NCBI RefSeq assembly: GCF_015706575.1
Contig: NW_024037056.1
Location: forward strand, 1,946,109-2,010,108
Source: Patiria miniata
Lineage: Eukaryota; Echinodermata; Asteroidea; Valvatida; Asterinidae
Direction: 5' to 3'
Length of the DNA stretch: 64,000 nucleotides
The notes beneath the pieces were generated by a model. The model had not been told where the DNA came from. It was given only the letters and a program-made list of their open reading frames with translations, and did not search any database. Position 1 is the stretch's first letter; the number at the start of each line of letters is the position of its first letter. Shown one piece after another: positions 44,301-56,400 of this stretch. The position numbers were made by a program, and so were the translations under genes.

Positions 44301-46935
44301 CCACCGCTGTGACCCGGGTTCGATTCTTGCCTGGGCCAATATGTGGATTGGGTTTTCAGTCCCTACCCGATTCCGTGGGTTTTCCCCAGAATATCTTCTG
44401 GGCTTTTCCTCCCACCACTAAACCTGTAAATGCTTCTAACTGTCTTCTCTCTGCAGGTTTCTTCAGGCTTTTGAGCTACAGTGCCTAGGGTACTTTTGAG
44501 GAATCCTTGGTTTCATTACCAGAAATAAATAAAATAAAATTGTGGCACCTTGAAAAATAGATTTTCAAATTGAATTGATCATTTTCTAGCATTACATTAG
44601 TAAAGAGCTTTCCAATGAGACATCGCACGAAAAAAAAACGGCCCACGACAAGTAATCAATTAATAAAGTTTAACTTTGAAATAAGAGCGGGACGCTTCTA
44701 ATTCGTTCTGAATAGTGTGCGCAATTTCTGAACTGGAGCGCGCCATTTAAAACCACTTGTTTAAACTGTATAAAGGCCTGCAAAAACAAACAAGCCAATT
44801 TAGACATTATATTCCTTTAAACTTCGTTCGGAAAAGAAAATCGAAATTTTGAAGAAAAAAAAAACACGTTTATATGCCAACTTTAATTTGCGTCTTGTTA
44901 AACTAGAACAGTTAGGCCCATTTCGCCATAGGATTGCATGGACATTTCTTATCTTGTTCGAAATAATATCAATATTCTCTTAAGTCTTGAGCTGTTGGGC
45001 ATAATCCATATAGGCGTGAATATGAATGAAACTCGAAATGTGGCTTGAATTTCGACAATTCGACAGCAGTCTCGAATAAAATATCGCGTGCTCAGTGTTT
45101 GACGACAGCCCCACGAAAAGGTTTATTTTCTTGACCGATTTTACTTTTGTTTTTAATGTCACGCGAACGATACACACACAATTCCCCGAGTCGTAAATAT
45201 GTCCCCAACGCAAGTGGGCTATTGAAGTACAAGAGTACTAGAGACTCGGTTCTGGAGACCCGTCGGTGCCCCGTTTAGCCCAGATTTCGGGTGAAAATCG
45301 GGGGCCCGGGTATAAAAACCGCTAATTTGGCACTTCAGCTGACCCTGGGTGAAGTGTGTGTGCCCCGGCCCGCGGGGATCTAGCAGCCCCGGCGCGGTAC
45401 TCTCAACCCGGCCCGCCACGACGGACCCAACGCTCGCACTCGCTGTTTGTTTTAAGCCTAGAACACTTTCTTTTTCTAGTCGTTATAAATGGTCTCACGA
45501 GGTGGTCTGTCAACAGCTAAAAAAATGCTAAAATTTGGAAGCACTTGTGCAAGACAAAGAATGTTTACATATCTCCTTGTAAATACACACCGACTGTCAG
45601 TGAGATGCTCGAATTAGAAAACCACAAAGCACGAGGTGGATTTCATGTTTTACGGAAAATGAGTCGGCACCCCTTCGAGGCGAGACTGGCGAATGAAATT
45701 CTAGTCTCAGTGACAGTTGTGACTGGTGACTTCAACACCAAGACGTCAGAGCCCTATCTAACACTGCACCGGTGCCACTTTATGTTCTGAATGACCACCA
45801 TCCCTCTTTAAGCTGTCAATTTCACCCGCCCCCTCCCCATCCCCCCACCGACAATGGGTCACCAACTCCCGCCACCAGACAGCAAGTTGCCAGCGAATTA
45901 GAGGCAGAAAGCACGGACGCAACAATACCAAAGTCTCCAGAATCGAGTGTTTACAGCCCCACTATACACCCCGTCCAATTGTCGACCACATGTCAATACA
46001 TCTGTTTTGACACAGGAGTCTGCTCCCTTTTGTATCAAAAAGACGGGACGTGTGGGGGTTTTTTTTAAGGGAGGACAAACAAAATCTCTGCTGTTCACTT
46101 GGCGGCGGTGATTTCGGTTTTCAACGACAATAAAGAAAGCAAGGTGTCCAGAGTCTTAGTACTGCATTGGTGCCGTCACCTGTACGTACAAAATGAATTG
46201 ATTGATATACTTGTGAGCTGGCGACTTCAGTAAGTTAAAGTGAAGTCTGTCGCGAGCCAATGTGGCCCATCAGGCCGGCGTTTATCTCCGGTTTCCTTTA
46301 ATAGCATGAAACGACTGAGAATATTTCTACTGCATCCATCGCAGGTTACTCTTAGTTAGCGCCGGTACTCATTTTTATACTCCTTGGTGGAGAGGGGCAA
46401 GTGGGAGTGAAGTGGCTTGCCCAAGGACACAACATATGACCAGCAGCTGGATTCGAACCCCTGACCCTCTGATCATGAGTCACGAGCCCTAACCACTAGC
46501 CCACACTTTATTCACAACAAATTGACAGCGTTGCCCTTGAATTTGGTAACACCATGGCCAACACTAACAAAAAAATTGCAATTTGGCTAAACATAACGGT
46601 TACACAAAACAGTGACACTAACACTGTTGTTCTGCAAAGGTTACACCATATTTACGCCAGCTTTACCAATTTTAACACCGGGGTTACACCACGGTTACAC
46701 CATGGTTACACCGCGGTAACACCACGGTTACACCGTGGTTAAACCGCGGTTACACCGGGGTTACACAGTGGTTACACCAAGGTTACACCATGGTTACACC
46801 CTGATTATGCCGTGGTAACACTCTGGTTACACCATGGTCAAACTCACCATTTCGAGGCCGCCTGGTACCTGATGGCGTAGCGTACATGGTTACCACAAGG
46901 GACGATGTGATGAGTAGGGACAGCAAACTCGACAT
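32236..46935 (-). CDS. CHRDL1: Chordin-like protein (three VWC domains), ten coding exons
   Basis: Coding exons, minus strand: 46848-46935, 41788-41988, 41038-41183, 40133-40232, 39429-39605, 34562-34659, 33999-34101, 33352-33570, 33019-33126, 32236-32423. Phases agree throughout; 475 residues. Chordin-like proteins are secreted and bind BMPs to limit signalling. A hydrophobic signal peptide starts [18 protein letters not shown]1 is in one exon ([18 protein letters not shown] to GKCCPTC). VWC2 ([14 protein letters not shown] to SCCPVC) and VWC3 ([16 protein letters not shown] to CCKVCPG) are each split over two exons. An acidic linker (exon 5) separates VWC2 and VWC3. The C-terminal domain has [16 protein letters not shown] and ends with paired cysteines (CASNC...GVEC) as in vertebrate CHRDL1/2. 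The gene may be pro-orthologous to CHRDL1 and CHRDL2, so the symbol is approximate. The last 20 or so residues are satellite-encoded. Confidence 0.92.
34340..34362. repeat. C tract in chordin-like intron 6
   Basis: Runs of five and 13 cytosines separated by ttcc-type spacing. Simple sequence only. Confidence 0.6.
35528..36101. mobile_element. TTAA-flanked repeat, second family, copy 1
   Basis: Begins AGGGTTCATGC and ends GATGGACCCT, with TTAA at 35524-35527 and 36102-36105. The interior matches 50280-50845 in the same orientation (gcaatccttgaaaatgcac, tattcatgagca, cctcaatgttacag). Same AGGG...CCCT ends and TTAA target as the 20889 family, but unrelated inside. Confidence 0.75.
37288..37402. 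mobile_element. Small hairpin MITE
   Basis: 115 bases with ends AAGGCCCCCTTCAATGGCGA and its near-complement CCATTAAAGGGGGCCTT. The interior is mostly self-complementary. No clear target duplication. Single copy in this window. Confidence 0.6.
39215..39428. repeat. Tandem duplication (about 125 bp) with CCAAT motifs, flush with exon 5 donor
   Basis: Two units each contain agaccaatcagtgcaaagcg and ccaatcacaa and a cgcgcgta end. The second unit runs into the donor of chordin-like exon 5. Four CCAAT boxes in 200 bases could attract NF-Y, but that is only a motif match. Confidence 0.75.
41130..41665 (-). repeat. Tandem array of about 115-bp units containing an exon start
   Basis: About five diverged units, each with an ttgtgattggtgg-type block, a tgaatattcatga block and an atcggctgc block. 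The unit nearest the gene is the real 5' part of chordin-like exon 3 with its acceptor. The unit at about 41340-41430 keeps an acceptor (cag) and an open [13 protein letters not shown] reading like the true exon but lacks the VWC cysteine. The others are more decayed. Confidence 0.8.
42110..42420. repeat. Diverged copy of the hairpin-type repeat family
   Basis: Shares the gttgaagtttcagcttagt...tttttcgag block with 11590-11640. Ends not resolved. Confidence 0.4.
44263..44538 (+). mobile_element. tRNA-derived SINE, second family, with A-rich tail
   Basis: Head ggggagtcaggttggcgtag, B-box GGGTTCGATTC, body ccaatatgtggattgggt, and a gaaataaataaaataaaat tail. The best-preserved copy of the family also seen at 11183. 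Confidence 0.8.
46240..46500 (-). mobile_element. tRNA-derived SINE, dispersed copy
   Basis: Reverse orientation of the unit tandemly repeated at 4734-5428 (B-box complement ggattcgaacccc, A-box complement ccctaaccactag). Unlike the array it has an additional body (ccggcgtttatctccgg, catcgcaggttactc) that reads as the rest of the SINE. Confidence 0.75.
46655..46838. repeat. 12-bp minisatellite ggttacaccnnn beside chordin-like exon 1
   Basis: About 13 imperfect copies of GGTTACACC plus a variable triplet. In gene direction it begins about eight bases after the exon 1 donor. Confidence 0.85.
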
Positions 46936-49480
46936 TTTGGTGTAGTCTCTGAAAAATGTAAAGACAAACGGTTAAAAAGCAACTCCAAAATTGTGTTTTT
47001 CGATTACAAGATTACAAGATTACATTTAATTGAGTACGGTGACGATCGAGAAACAAAAAGTCTGGATTGTTTCCATGAGAAAAAGAATGTTATAACTATA
47101 AATACTCTCACTTTGAAATTAAATAGGGCCTAAAGAATGGATAAAAGAAGAATATGATAAGTTCCAGTACACCTTTCATTTGAAAAAAAGTTTACATAAT
47201 TATTTACTGGTTTTTGCATGACTGTTATTTCGAAAAAAATAATCGCTCTGCAGATGACGCCTTCATTGTTTTTGATGACTGCTTCTAAGTTACCGTTTTT
47301 CACTTTCTTAAATACATTAATTATCGTATTAATATTATCAGAAAGCTTGAATGCAAAGTTGGCATTTTTTTCTTCAAGCGGGTCCTGTTTCCAAAATATC
47401 GCTTGCCTGTCAATGCTTACAATGTTCCCCTTGTAAAATATACGAACACTCTTGTTGGATGATTTATCGTTGATCTAACAGTGCTGTGACACGCGGCGGA
47501 GTGCTTGACAGTCGGTTCAGATGGCGGCGCGGACAATTATTTACGCGCACCATTACTTGACTCTTAACATGAAACAGTCACCGGGGGCACATTATTCTGG
47601 GGGGAATGGGATAATAAATGGTAGTCAAGTTTTCAGTCGCAGCGATGTTGTGTATGGGTTTAACACACCCCTGGATCACACACAAGTCAACTTGGCTGTG
47701 TGATGGTCCGTGACAAGTTTCTCGTCATCACGGTGCACGTTGTATGTTTTGACAGATAAGGGTGGCAGGGTGCGAGGAGCCGCCACCACCAGCCGGCGCT
47801 GCCACCGCGCCGTGCCGCGCGGCCCAGAGGCAGGCTCGCGAGACAGCCTGACCGCCACCCGTACAAGTGGAATTAGACGGCTTCCATATACAATCTTGAC
47901 AGATAGGTATATCAATTTTAACGGGGTCTGGCTGGCGTAGCGATGTCCCGAGTTCGGCGGACTAATAAAACACCACAGCCGACATCTGTGGAAGTGAGAG
48001 TTTTGTGCACATCTGGTTTCATCCGTACTTTTTTTTTCTTTATGGATACAGAAAATTATTTTCTTGGATTTAATTTTACAAGCTGATCACTGTGTAAACG
48101 GGACAACTTTCCAATATAGGAAGATGTGTGAAATAATGATTATTGGGAAAGTTTCGAGTAAAACTTGCAATGGATCATTATCAAGAGTTTAACCATAACG
48201 GAGGCAGGAAACATCTAAGTATGGTTTAAGAGAGTCATCCCAAACGAAAAAAAAAATCATACGACCAGCTTTTTGCAGAGAGAGTTTCCATAGTTTAGCT
48301 TATTCCCAAGTTAATTAGCGACTTACTCAAAACGCACAAGGGCAATTTTCATCCCAGAAGGCATGTTTAATTATCAGGAGAAAATTATGCGCACAAACAA
48401 ACAATTTAACACAAACAATTTAACCACAACCAAAGCGGTTTCAAAGCAAATATGAACTTTAAACTCATCGCACATACCTTTTCGGAATCACGGTGGACTT
48501 GGTGGTGCAGAACAGTTTCAAGAAAACTCTCCAACTTTGCGCAAATGTCTGGTTCCGGTGACAAAACTCTCAAATCCAAAGTGCATTTAGTAAATCCAGA
48601 TCGACAGAGAACCGTAGTTGATAAGTCCAGAGCGATGGGCATCCAATTTCCAAATGGCCTTAGAATGAGGCAGACGACACTTTGGATTTTTTCCCCTTTG
48701 CATTCTGGGTAATTGTGTTTTACTACCCAGTTGAATTATTAACCTCAGGGTGCGTGTGCAGCTTGCGCGTGCGTCGTCTGGATTCCAGACTGGCGTAAGC
48801 ATAGCGGATGTCAGTGTCGCCATAACACGCCACCGCGGAGCCAGTCTACGCTCGACACAAGGTCTGCACTTTTTTTTATCACCCCCCCCCCCTTGGCAAT
48901 GCATCAATTTTATTTCTGCTCAAATCTATCACAATAAGTTACCACGAAATTGTGGCCCCAGTGCGCGATACATAAGAATTCACACAATGGAAAGCTCACA
49001 GCTTCAGACCGTCTGGTGTTTTTTTTTTGTAAACTTTAGTAAGAATTGACCGGCGTGGGGGATCCAGTGCTCGAGACTTAGCGGGACACAGCGCCGCCAA
49101 GTCACCCCGTTGTGTAGGCGTCCCGGGCCTCGTAAGTCTGTGGACTCCGATCTTTCACAAAAGGTGTCTTTAATGACAGGTTCTAATGACATTAATGCTT
49201 TAAGCTTAAGAGGATAATGACTTTGTTTTGTTGCCGACCTGTCAGTTTGGGTTCCCTGAATCCAAATTGAGATAGGGAAACCAAACAGTCTGTCACCATA
49301 TGCATCATACAGAATGCGCAGAACACCAGACGAAATTCGGAGCAGACTTCAAGCTTGTAAATTTGGTGACCAAAAAGAGAGGTATGCAATTTTAATCTAC
49401 AGAAACAGAGATATCGCTTCGATGGAGTGTACATGGTTGGCAAAAGATTGCAAAATAGAACCAAGTATCCACTATCCCGG

Positions 49481-49765
49481 CAGGGGCGGATCTAGCTTTC
49501 AGGAAACGGGTGGGTGGGGGGGGGGGAGTTTGATGTGAAGGGTGTTGATGCCGAAATGACGCCTTGCTAGGGGTCCGAGGATTTGCCCCCGCCCCCGAAA
49601 AGTTTTGAAATGCATCCTGCGTTCTAAGGCAATTTCTGAGTAAATAGGAACTTTATAATTGTTTGGGGTCCCATTTTAATAGTATCATAACATTAGTCAG
49701 CGGCTGAACGGTTGGGGTGGGGCGGGGGTGGAGGAGGAAGGTTGCACCCGCCACTAGCACTGCTA
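49481..49765. repeat. Possible degraded DNA transposon with G-rich interior
   Basis: Starts caggggcggatctagc and ends gcacccgccactagcactg, which are loosely complementary. The interior is G-rich. It resembles the hAT-like element at 59720-60716 only in its ends and composition, so this is tentative. Confidence 0.3.
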
Positions 49766-50146
49766 TGGTCCTGTATAGATATCAACGGCGTTTTATTTAC
49801 ACCACAAGTTTTGAAATGAAATAAAAGGTCCATTTTACAGCGGTAATTTGCAGGGGAACTTTTCTTCACACTGCCAGGATGGGGGGGGGGGGAAGTGGGA
49901 GGGGGCACAACCTCGAGTGGGTGGGGTGGGGTGTTGGGGTGGTGCCCCCGACCCCATGTTCCGTTTTCACATGTAACGCTGACTGAGTCAACCGTAATAT
50001 TGCCCGTCTAAAGGCATTAAAAAAGGAAACAGCGATTCTCTGAATGGATCTGTATTAAACTTCTTTTAAAGATGTGTAACTTTTATTTAAAGTTAGAGAC
50101 AAAGGGCAGTTTTAGCTATTTTTTTTCAGTGAGGTTTTAATATTAA

Positions 50147-50845
50147 AGGGAAGATCATTTGAAACGATTTTCCAATCTGTTATTTTTTTCTTACTCCCTC
50201 ATTTTTAAATGTTTGTCTTCTTTTCAAACGTTTGTAAAGTTTGTATTCTCGGATATATATCTGCACACACAGCCTATTAGGTATCAATGAAATGTATTTA
50301 TATTTTTAATGCATTCCTTGAAATGCACCTTTGTGTCCCATTTGTCCCGATTTTCATTTTGCCATTTGAAGGGTATTTTGATGCCTTTTTTGGTTTATAT
50401 ACTAATGCAAATTTCCATGTTCATGAGCAGAAGCGTGATGCATTTTCAGGCAGAAAATTAAGCTCAATGTTACAGCTAGTTTATACACCAAAAGTTGCCA
50501 GAATTTTGGACATTTCGCCGTCGTAAATCTTCTTTTCTTTATGATTCGTTGTTGTGTGTCAGTACATGGCAGTAAGCCAATGAACAAACTTTTCTCTCAA
50601 ATGAACAATTTTTGAGTTCACAATTAGAACAGAAAACACCTAAACTAAACTGTGTTTTCCTAAAATGACATCACAGCAACAGCGCCCTCAATATCCGGAA
50701 AAGTGTAGACAATTTTAAGTTATTCAAGAAATGCAGTTTTCAATAATATTAACCAAAACGGGATGTCAAATAGTTTTCACACATTAAAGAGGAGTAGAAA
50801 GTTGCACAAACTATGTTCCTAAGAAAAATTCACTTCATGGGCCCT
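50147..50845. mobile_element. TTAA-flanked repeat, second family, copy 2
   Basis: AGGG at 50147 after TTAA (50143-50146), and GGCCCT before TTAA (50846-50849). From about 50280 it matches 35550-36101 in the same orientation. About 125 bases longer near the left end. Confidence 0.7.
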
Positions 50846-53433
50846 TTAAAAAAAAAAGTATCCAAGACTTTCAGGCGCCGAGTCCGATCAAGTTTGTCTT
50901 CATTACGACATAAATATTTCCTTCGGTTTTGGTTGCCAGAAGTCTTCAAAATTTGACGGCAATGGTGATTAGGCCTATGGGTAGAGAAACTCAGAAATCG
51001 TGAGCCAGTTTTCCCCTTTTTTTTTTAAACAAGCTGTAACCCATGTAATTTTAATCATTATTGGACCTGAAGTTCTAAGCAGGATTCGCGGCGCCCTTCG
51101 CGGGTGATTTAATTTAGCCCAGCCACCAAAAACAGGCTATTTTTGGTACTCGTCAACTAAAACTAGTCTTGACATCAGTCAACTGCATGTCTTCCCGATG
51201 ATTAATGTCACGTTCACTTAGCGTGCATGGCAAGAGCATGACAAGGAAGTATACCTACGGTGCAAGTGTTTCACTAATGCAAAGTTACAAAAACAAACTT
51301 CTCTTTGTCTCGAAAATGCCCTGCACTCATAGCCACCTTGCTGGAATTCTCAATGATGTTATAATCAATATTCTTTTGACACCTCATTTCTTCTGTTATA
51401 ATCACTCAAAGATTTTGGGTGAGGCGCCTCCATTTCCCACCACGTTGCGGCTCTAACCCTTCAAAAATTCAAGTTCCACCAAACAAAACGAAGCATTCCT
51501 CGGCCATCCAGCTTGTCAGAGGCATAAAACTGCAGGGGTTCTATGGGGGAGGGGCGGTGAGGGGGTCCAGAAGAGAGGCGCACTTGAGCGCCAGTGTTAA
51601 CAAGACTTTAAAAGATGGACTGACGGGGACGGAGCGACATATTTTTTTTTTTTTACATCATAACATTATATAGGCTGAAAACCCCGGATATCGCTCCGCT
51701 GTAAATTATTGAGAATAAATTGGTCGCCTTCGGGCCTATTCAACTCTTCTTCAACCTTGAAGATTGTGAGGTAGTGTGAAAAAGAGTCCTTCAAATTTGG
51801 ACACAAAACTATTTCCTCGAAGATACCATGCATCTTGGCTGTTGCCTTGTGAAGCCATTTCGTGCTCAATTATTTGCCTTCTTTAATACCCCTGCAACTT
51901 TTCAGCCCCCGCCCCGCCCCCTCTTTGGTGAATTCCCTCCGAATTGTAACTGTCTCTTTTCAAACAACACTGACGCGAACCAGCTAAAAACATTAACGTA
52001 AATAGTCTTTTGTCATTTCTCCTGGTAACCAATTTCTGAATAAAAACATTCTGTTTCGGGCGAATTTTAAGCCTTTCAGGCCGCTACATATTGTCAAGTC
52101 ACATCACCTTCACAATGTTAATTTACATGTACTTAATAGAATATATCATTTATCGTGTATTCAGCCAGAATTATTCTTTCATTAAATGTTAAACCCTGGG
52201 AGACACTGACATAAAGTCTACATTTTTTCAGAGGTGCAATCGCCTGAATTGGATCTGACAGTCCTGAACCCAAACCACATACCCATGGGATTGGAATGAT
52301 GTCATAATCGTTCACAAGGCTTAAGAATCATACATTTATCCTGCGACCCCACCCTTCGCTTACAATCATCGAAAATGACGTTGATGTATTTCCCCCTCAG
52401 GCTGCACGACGACGCATGCATGCGGTAGATTCCCAAGTGGTCTTCATATTTTGAGGTTTGGATAGTTTTGCGTGCCATCGCCTTGAACACTAGTCTATGG
52501 ACCTTTTTTTACAAATATGTTGATAATTATGCACGCATGCGCATTAATGGGTCCGCGGCAAGACGCTTAAGCTGTCCATTTAAAATGTACAGAGCCTAGG
52601 GTCCAAATATTCGGGTCATTTTCTCTCAATTTCTGCAGTATTTGTCGCTTTTTTTTTTAATTTAGAAAAGCCCCTAACATCTTCATAGACATAATTTTCT
52701 GGCGTAACTGGGTTCAACGATGGTGAAGCCAGCCCTGCTAATTTCCTTCATCCTCTTGCGCATGGGGCGAAAGCAATTTAAAAGTTTTTATTCTGCGCCC
52801 CAAAAAAACCACTTAGGCCAAAAAGTCATGACTATGACGATTTTAGAGGCTTTTCTGAATAAAAAAGCAACAAAAAAATAATCATTGGTAAATAATTGAG
52901 AGAAAATTAACCGATATTTGGTCCCTGTACATTTTCAATGGACCGCTTTCGCTTCTTGCCGCCAGGCCCATTTATGCGCATGCGTGCATAATTATGATTT
53001 ATTGGTAAAAAAAAAAAAGGTCTATTTCAAAGCAAGCGGCTATGATTATGACGTGATACCGTGCATATTCGCGCTTAATTATGCAAATTAAGACTGCGTC
53101 TTGGCCTCCAGATTCTGACCATTCAACGGGCGCCTTCTATCGGGTCTTCGGTAACCCATTGTTGTATTAAGAAAAACAGCAGCTGATTAGTTCACATTTC
53201 CGCAATTTCTAAAGGGGCCATAATGGTAGGGGCCAACAAGTCACCTGATAAGTCACATGATACATCACGCGCATACAAATTAGTCTGGTTACCAAACAAA
53301 TACAAGTTTTCCCCGTTACGTACTACTAGTATGCATTGGGATCATGACCGGACTTTTCCATGCGATGTGTTATTTTTTTTTTCTGAGCTGGGAAATTTCA
53401 TTAGTGTCACAATTGTTGGGTACAATTAAAATT

Positions 53434-56400
53434 ATGGCAATTTTGCGGTCAGCAGAAATTTTCATCAGGATTGCTGGTGTTTCGGGGTTTCTAGCCGTAG
53501 CTCTTGGTGCATACGGATCACATGGTAATCTTAATTTTAACAACTCCTTTCTTCACAATTTTCGTTACTAATCATTCTACGGGCCCAGCCCTAGCTGGAC
53601 CTTGATGAAGGTCAGTCATGTCAGTCACTGCAAAAATGAGATGAGACATGAATCTGGGAGTGGGATAGCTGTGGCCACGGTATGCTGCGCTGAACCTCTG
53701 GCCACACACCGTGGTACCGCGCACTACTGAGGGCGTTTTCATAAAAATTCAGGGCAGTTTCTTACATATGGTCGTATTCTATGATGTCCCATCTATCACG
53801 TCTGGGATGCTTAGGTGTAATGATGTTCAATTTTCCGAGATATTCTTGAATTTTTCTGGAGCCCATATGCACTCGTGAAACGTCTGGTGATGGCAGCCAT
53901 TTTGAATGTGACGAGATGACCTCAAGCTGTGACGTCGCGTTTATGCAAATTGCTAGTCGAGCGAGGGCGGCGCGAGTTGCAAATGCGACGGCTGTTTCCT
54001 GTAGTATTTATCGTCTGGGTCCACGTGCACTGATCTCTATTCAGGATCCACGGCACAGGAAACAGCCGTCGCATTTGCAACTCGCGCCCTCGCTCGACAA
54101 GCAATTTGCATAAACGCGACATCACAGCTTGAGGTCATCTCTTGTCACATTCAAAGAGGCTGCCATCACCAGACGACATTTCACGAGTGCATATGGGCTC
54201 CAGAAAAATTCAAGAATATCTCGGAAAATTGAACATCATTATACCTAAGCATCCCAGAAGTGATAGATGGGACATCATAGAATACGACCATATGTAAGAA
54301 ACTGCCCTGAATTTTTATGAAAACGCCCTCAGTAGTGCGCGGTACCACGGTGTGTGGCCAGAGGTTCAGCGCAGCATACCGCGGCCACACTAGTGGGGTT
54401 AGGAGTGGGACTAAAAAAACATTGTAGATTTGAACATTTTCTTGAATCTCCATAGACATTGTACAGAACCGCTGAAGTAGTGCCAGGTTGCAACATTCGT
54501 TCCCGAACAGATAAACAAAATGACAAAAATGTTTAATTTATTTTTGGCAAGTTGATTTTCTTATTTGTAATTTCTGTTTAACCTTTTTACATTTCCGACT
54601 TTGTCTTGCTAGAAAAAGGTCTGAGGAAAAGAGTCTTGCTAGGTCTGAGGAAAAGAGTTGATGACAAAACTTATGAGGTTAAGTAAAAGATAATGATTCC
54701 CATGCATGATATCTATGCTGCATGTTACATCATTAAGTTTGATCTACAAAGGAGCTCATCTATTTGTCCATTGGTATTTTTTTTTTTACATAAAACAAAA
54801 TCTAGATTTGTTATCTCAGTTAGAGGATATGCAATTAAACAATTAAATAAAATCTTATTCTTTATTTCAGAGATTTGTAGACCCAGTGTCGGATTGTGAG
54901 TTTGGTCGGTCGTACTAACTCAGCTTGAGTACCTCTAGGTTACATGCTCATGTGGATTCCTGATGAGCATGTCAGCTGGAGTTACGCAAGCTAGTACTAA
55001 CTAAAACGATTGACCAAAGTCAAAAGTTGGGGGAAAAAGGAGTTCTAACTTCTAGCGCCCAAATTACTGAGTCTAGGAGATTTGCTGACTTTTTTTCATT
55101 TATTTATAATAATAATAATAACGGTAATTTATAACGCGCCGGTATCCATCATAAATGACGCTCAATATTTTTGTATTGCGCCATGATCATCCAAACATCA
55201 ACCGGTGTTACTATCCAGAGTGTTTAAATTCGGCCAAGCACACATTTTATTTCCTTAGTAAAAGGATGATCGTTTTTCAATGCAATTTCTGTCAGGCGCA
55301 AAACAAAAATATTATATCAAATCAGAAATAACAAAACAATTATATTGAACTAAACAAGAATATTCTGAGTGATCTGAAACAAATAGGTCTTCAGAATTCA
55401 GGGCAACTTTAAATTCAGAAAGCGATGAGATACTGCGATGAGGACCTGCGTAAGAAAATCATTGATCACCCCAAGATTTGTGAGTGTGAGGGACAACAAG
55501 CAAAGAAGCATCAGAAGATCTCAATCGCCTGGATGGCTTGTATGGAGTTAATAGGTCTATGCTGTAGTCAGGAGCTGAATCGTGCAGGCAATGAAAAACG
55601 AGCAGTAACAGTTTGTACTTAATTTGGTCAGCAACAGGGAGCCAATGCAGAGACTGCAAAATCAGGGTGATATGAGTTCTAGAGTGTGTCAGGGTCACAA
55701 TTCGAGTGGCAGAATTTTGGAGCAAAGTCAAAAGTTCGGGGGAAATTTCAACTGTTCAACTGTTTGTTTAATTTTTAGGTTTTTCAAACCGCCAACAGGT
55801 ATCACTTTATACACACCCTGGCACTGCTAGCTGTACCTATGACTAGACATCCAACAGTTGTGAGTACAACTTAGTCCGAAAATTTGGGACTCTCAATACT
55901 GTGTATGAGAGTCCCAAAACTTAAGGTTTTGAAAACATGCAATACAAGAAAATAGACTGGCACCTGAAACAACCAGTCCAACACTACTTCAGTACTGCAT
56001 CAATCAGCTGTGCCAAAAGAAACATGTGGTATGAACCGGGAACTAGTCTCTATTTACTACACATTTCTCCATAGTCAGCCACCAGACTAACGACACTAAA
56101 TGAAGAGGTCAGTCTTTTCAAATAGTTGGACCATGGTTGGACATGTACCGGTCTAGTCTTTTAGCCTCATTTTGAAATCACTTGACTTCCCTCTCATGTG
56201 CAAAATATTGAAACAAATGTTTCCTTTAAAAATTGAATTGAGTCTGCAAACTTGGTTGGTGAAATACTGAGGACCTTTTCTTTGCCCAATGGACATTTTT
56301 GGAGAAATTTACTGTCTAAAGAGTGAGTAAAGTTGGCCTGATTTAGTTTTGCATGTTTCAGAGCACTCCAGGTCCCAGTCCGAGTACAACTACAGGTCTC

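Larger units (their letters stand above)
41989..46847 (-). other. Chordin-like intron 1, 4.9 kb
   Basis: No coding exon found. Contents seen: a diverged hairpin-type repeat (42110-42420), a tRNA-derived SINE (44263-44538), a second SINE (46240-46500) and a minisatellite next to the exon 1 donor. The stretch 45210-45430 is GC-rich, without a protein match that I recognise. Confidence 0.6.
46936..53211. other. Intergenic DNA upstream of the chordin-like gene
   Basis: No gene recognised in 6.3 kb. Short open frames (for example 47521-47703, 48452-48712) have no family features and no splice context. It contains a TTAA-flanked repeat at 50147-50845 and G or C tracts near 48885, 49512, 49720 and 49880. 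A GC-rich patch at 47770-47860 (gccgccaccaccagccggcg) could be regulatory. Confidence 0.5.

Noticed and set aside
47521..47703. Small open frame starting MAARTIIYAHHY
   Set aside because: No recognisable family, no splice context, and typical of chance frames in non-coding DNA.
53344..53433. Upstream in-frame extension of TMEM256 copy B
   Set aside because: The open frame continues upstream (MTGLFHAMCYF...), but the family starts at MA-LRSAE and copy A supports the 53434 start.
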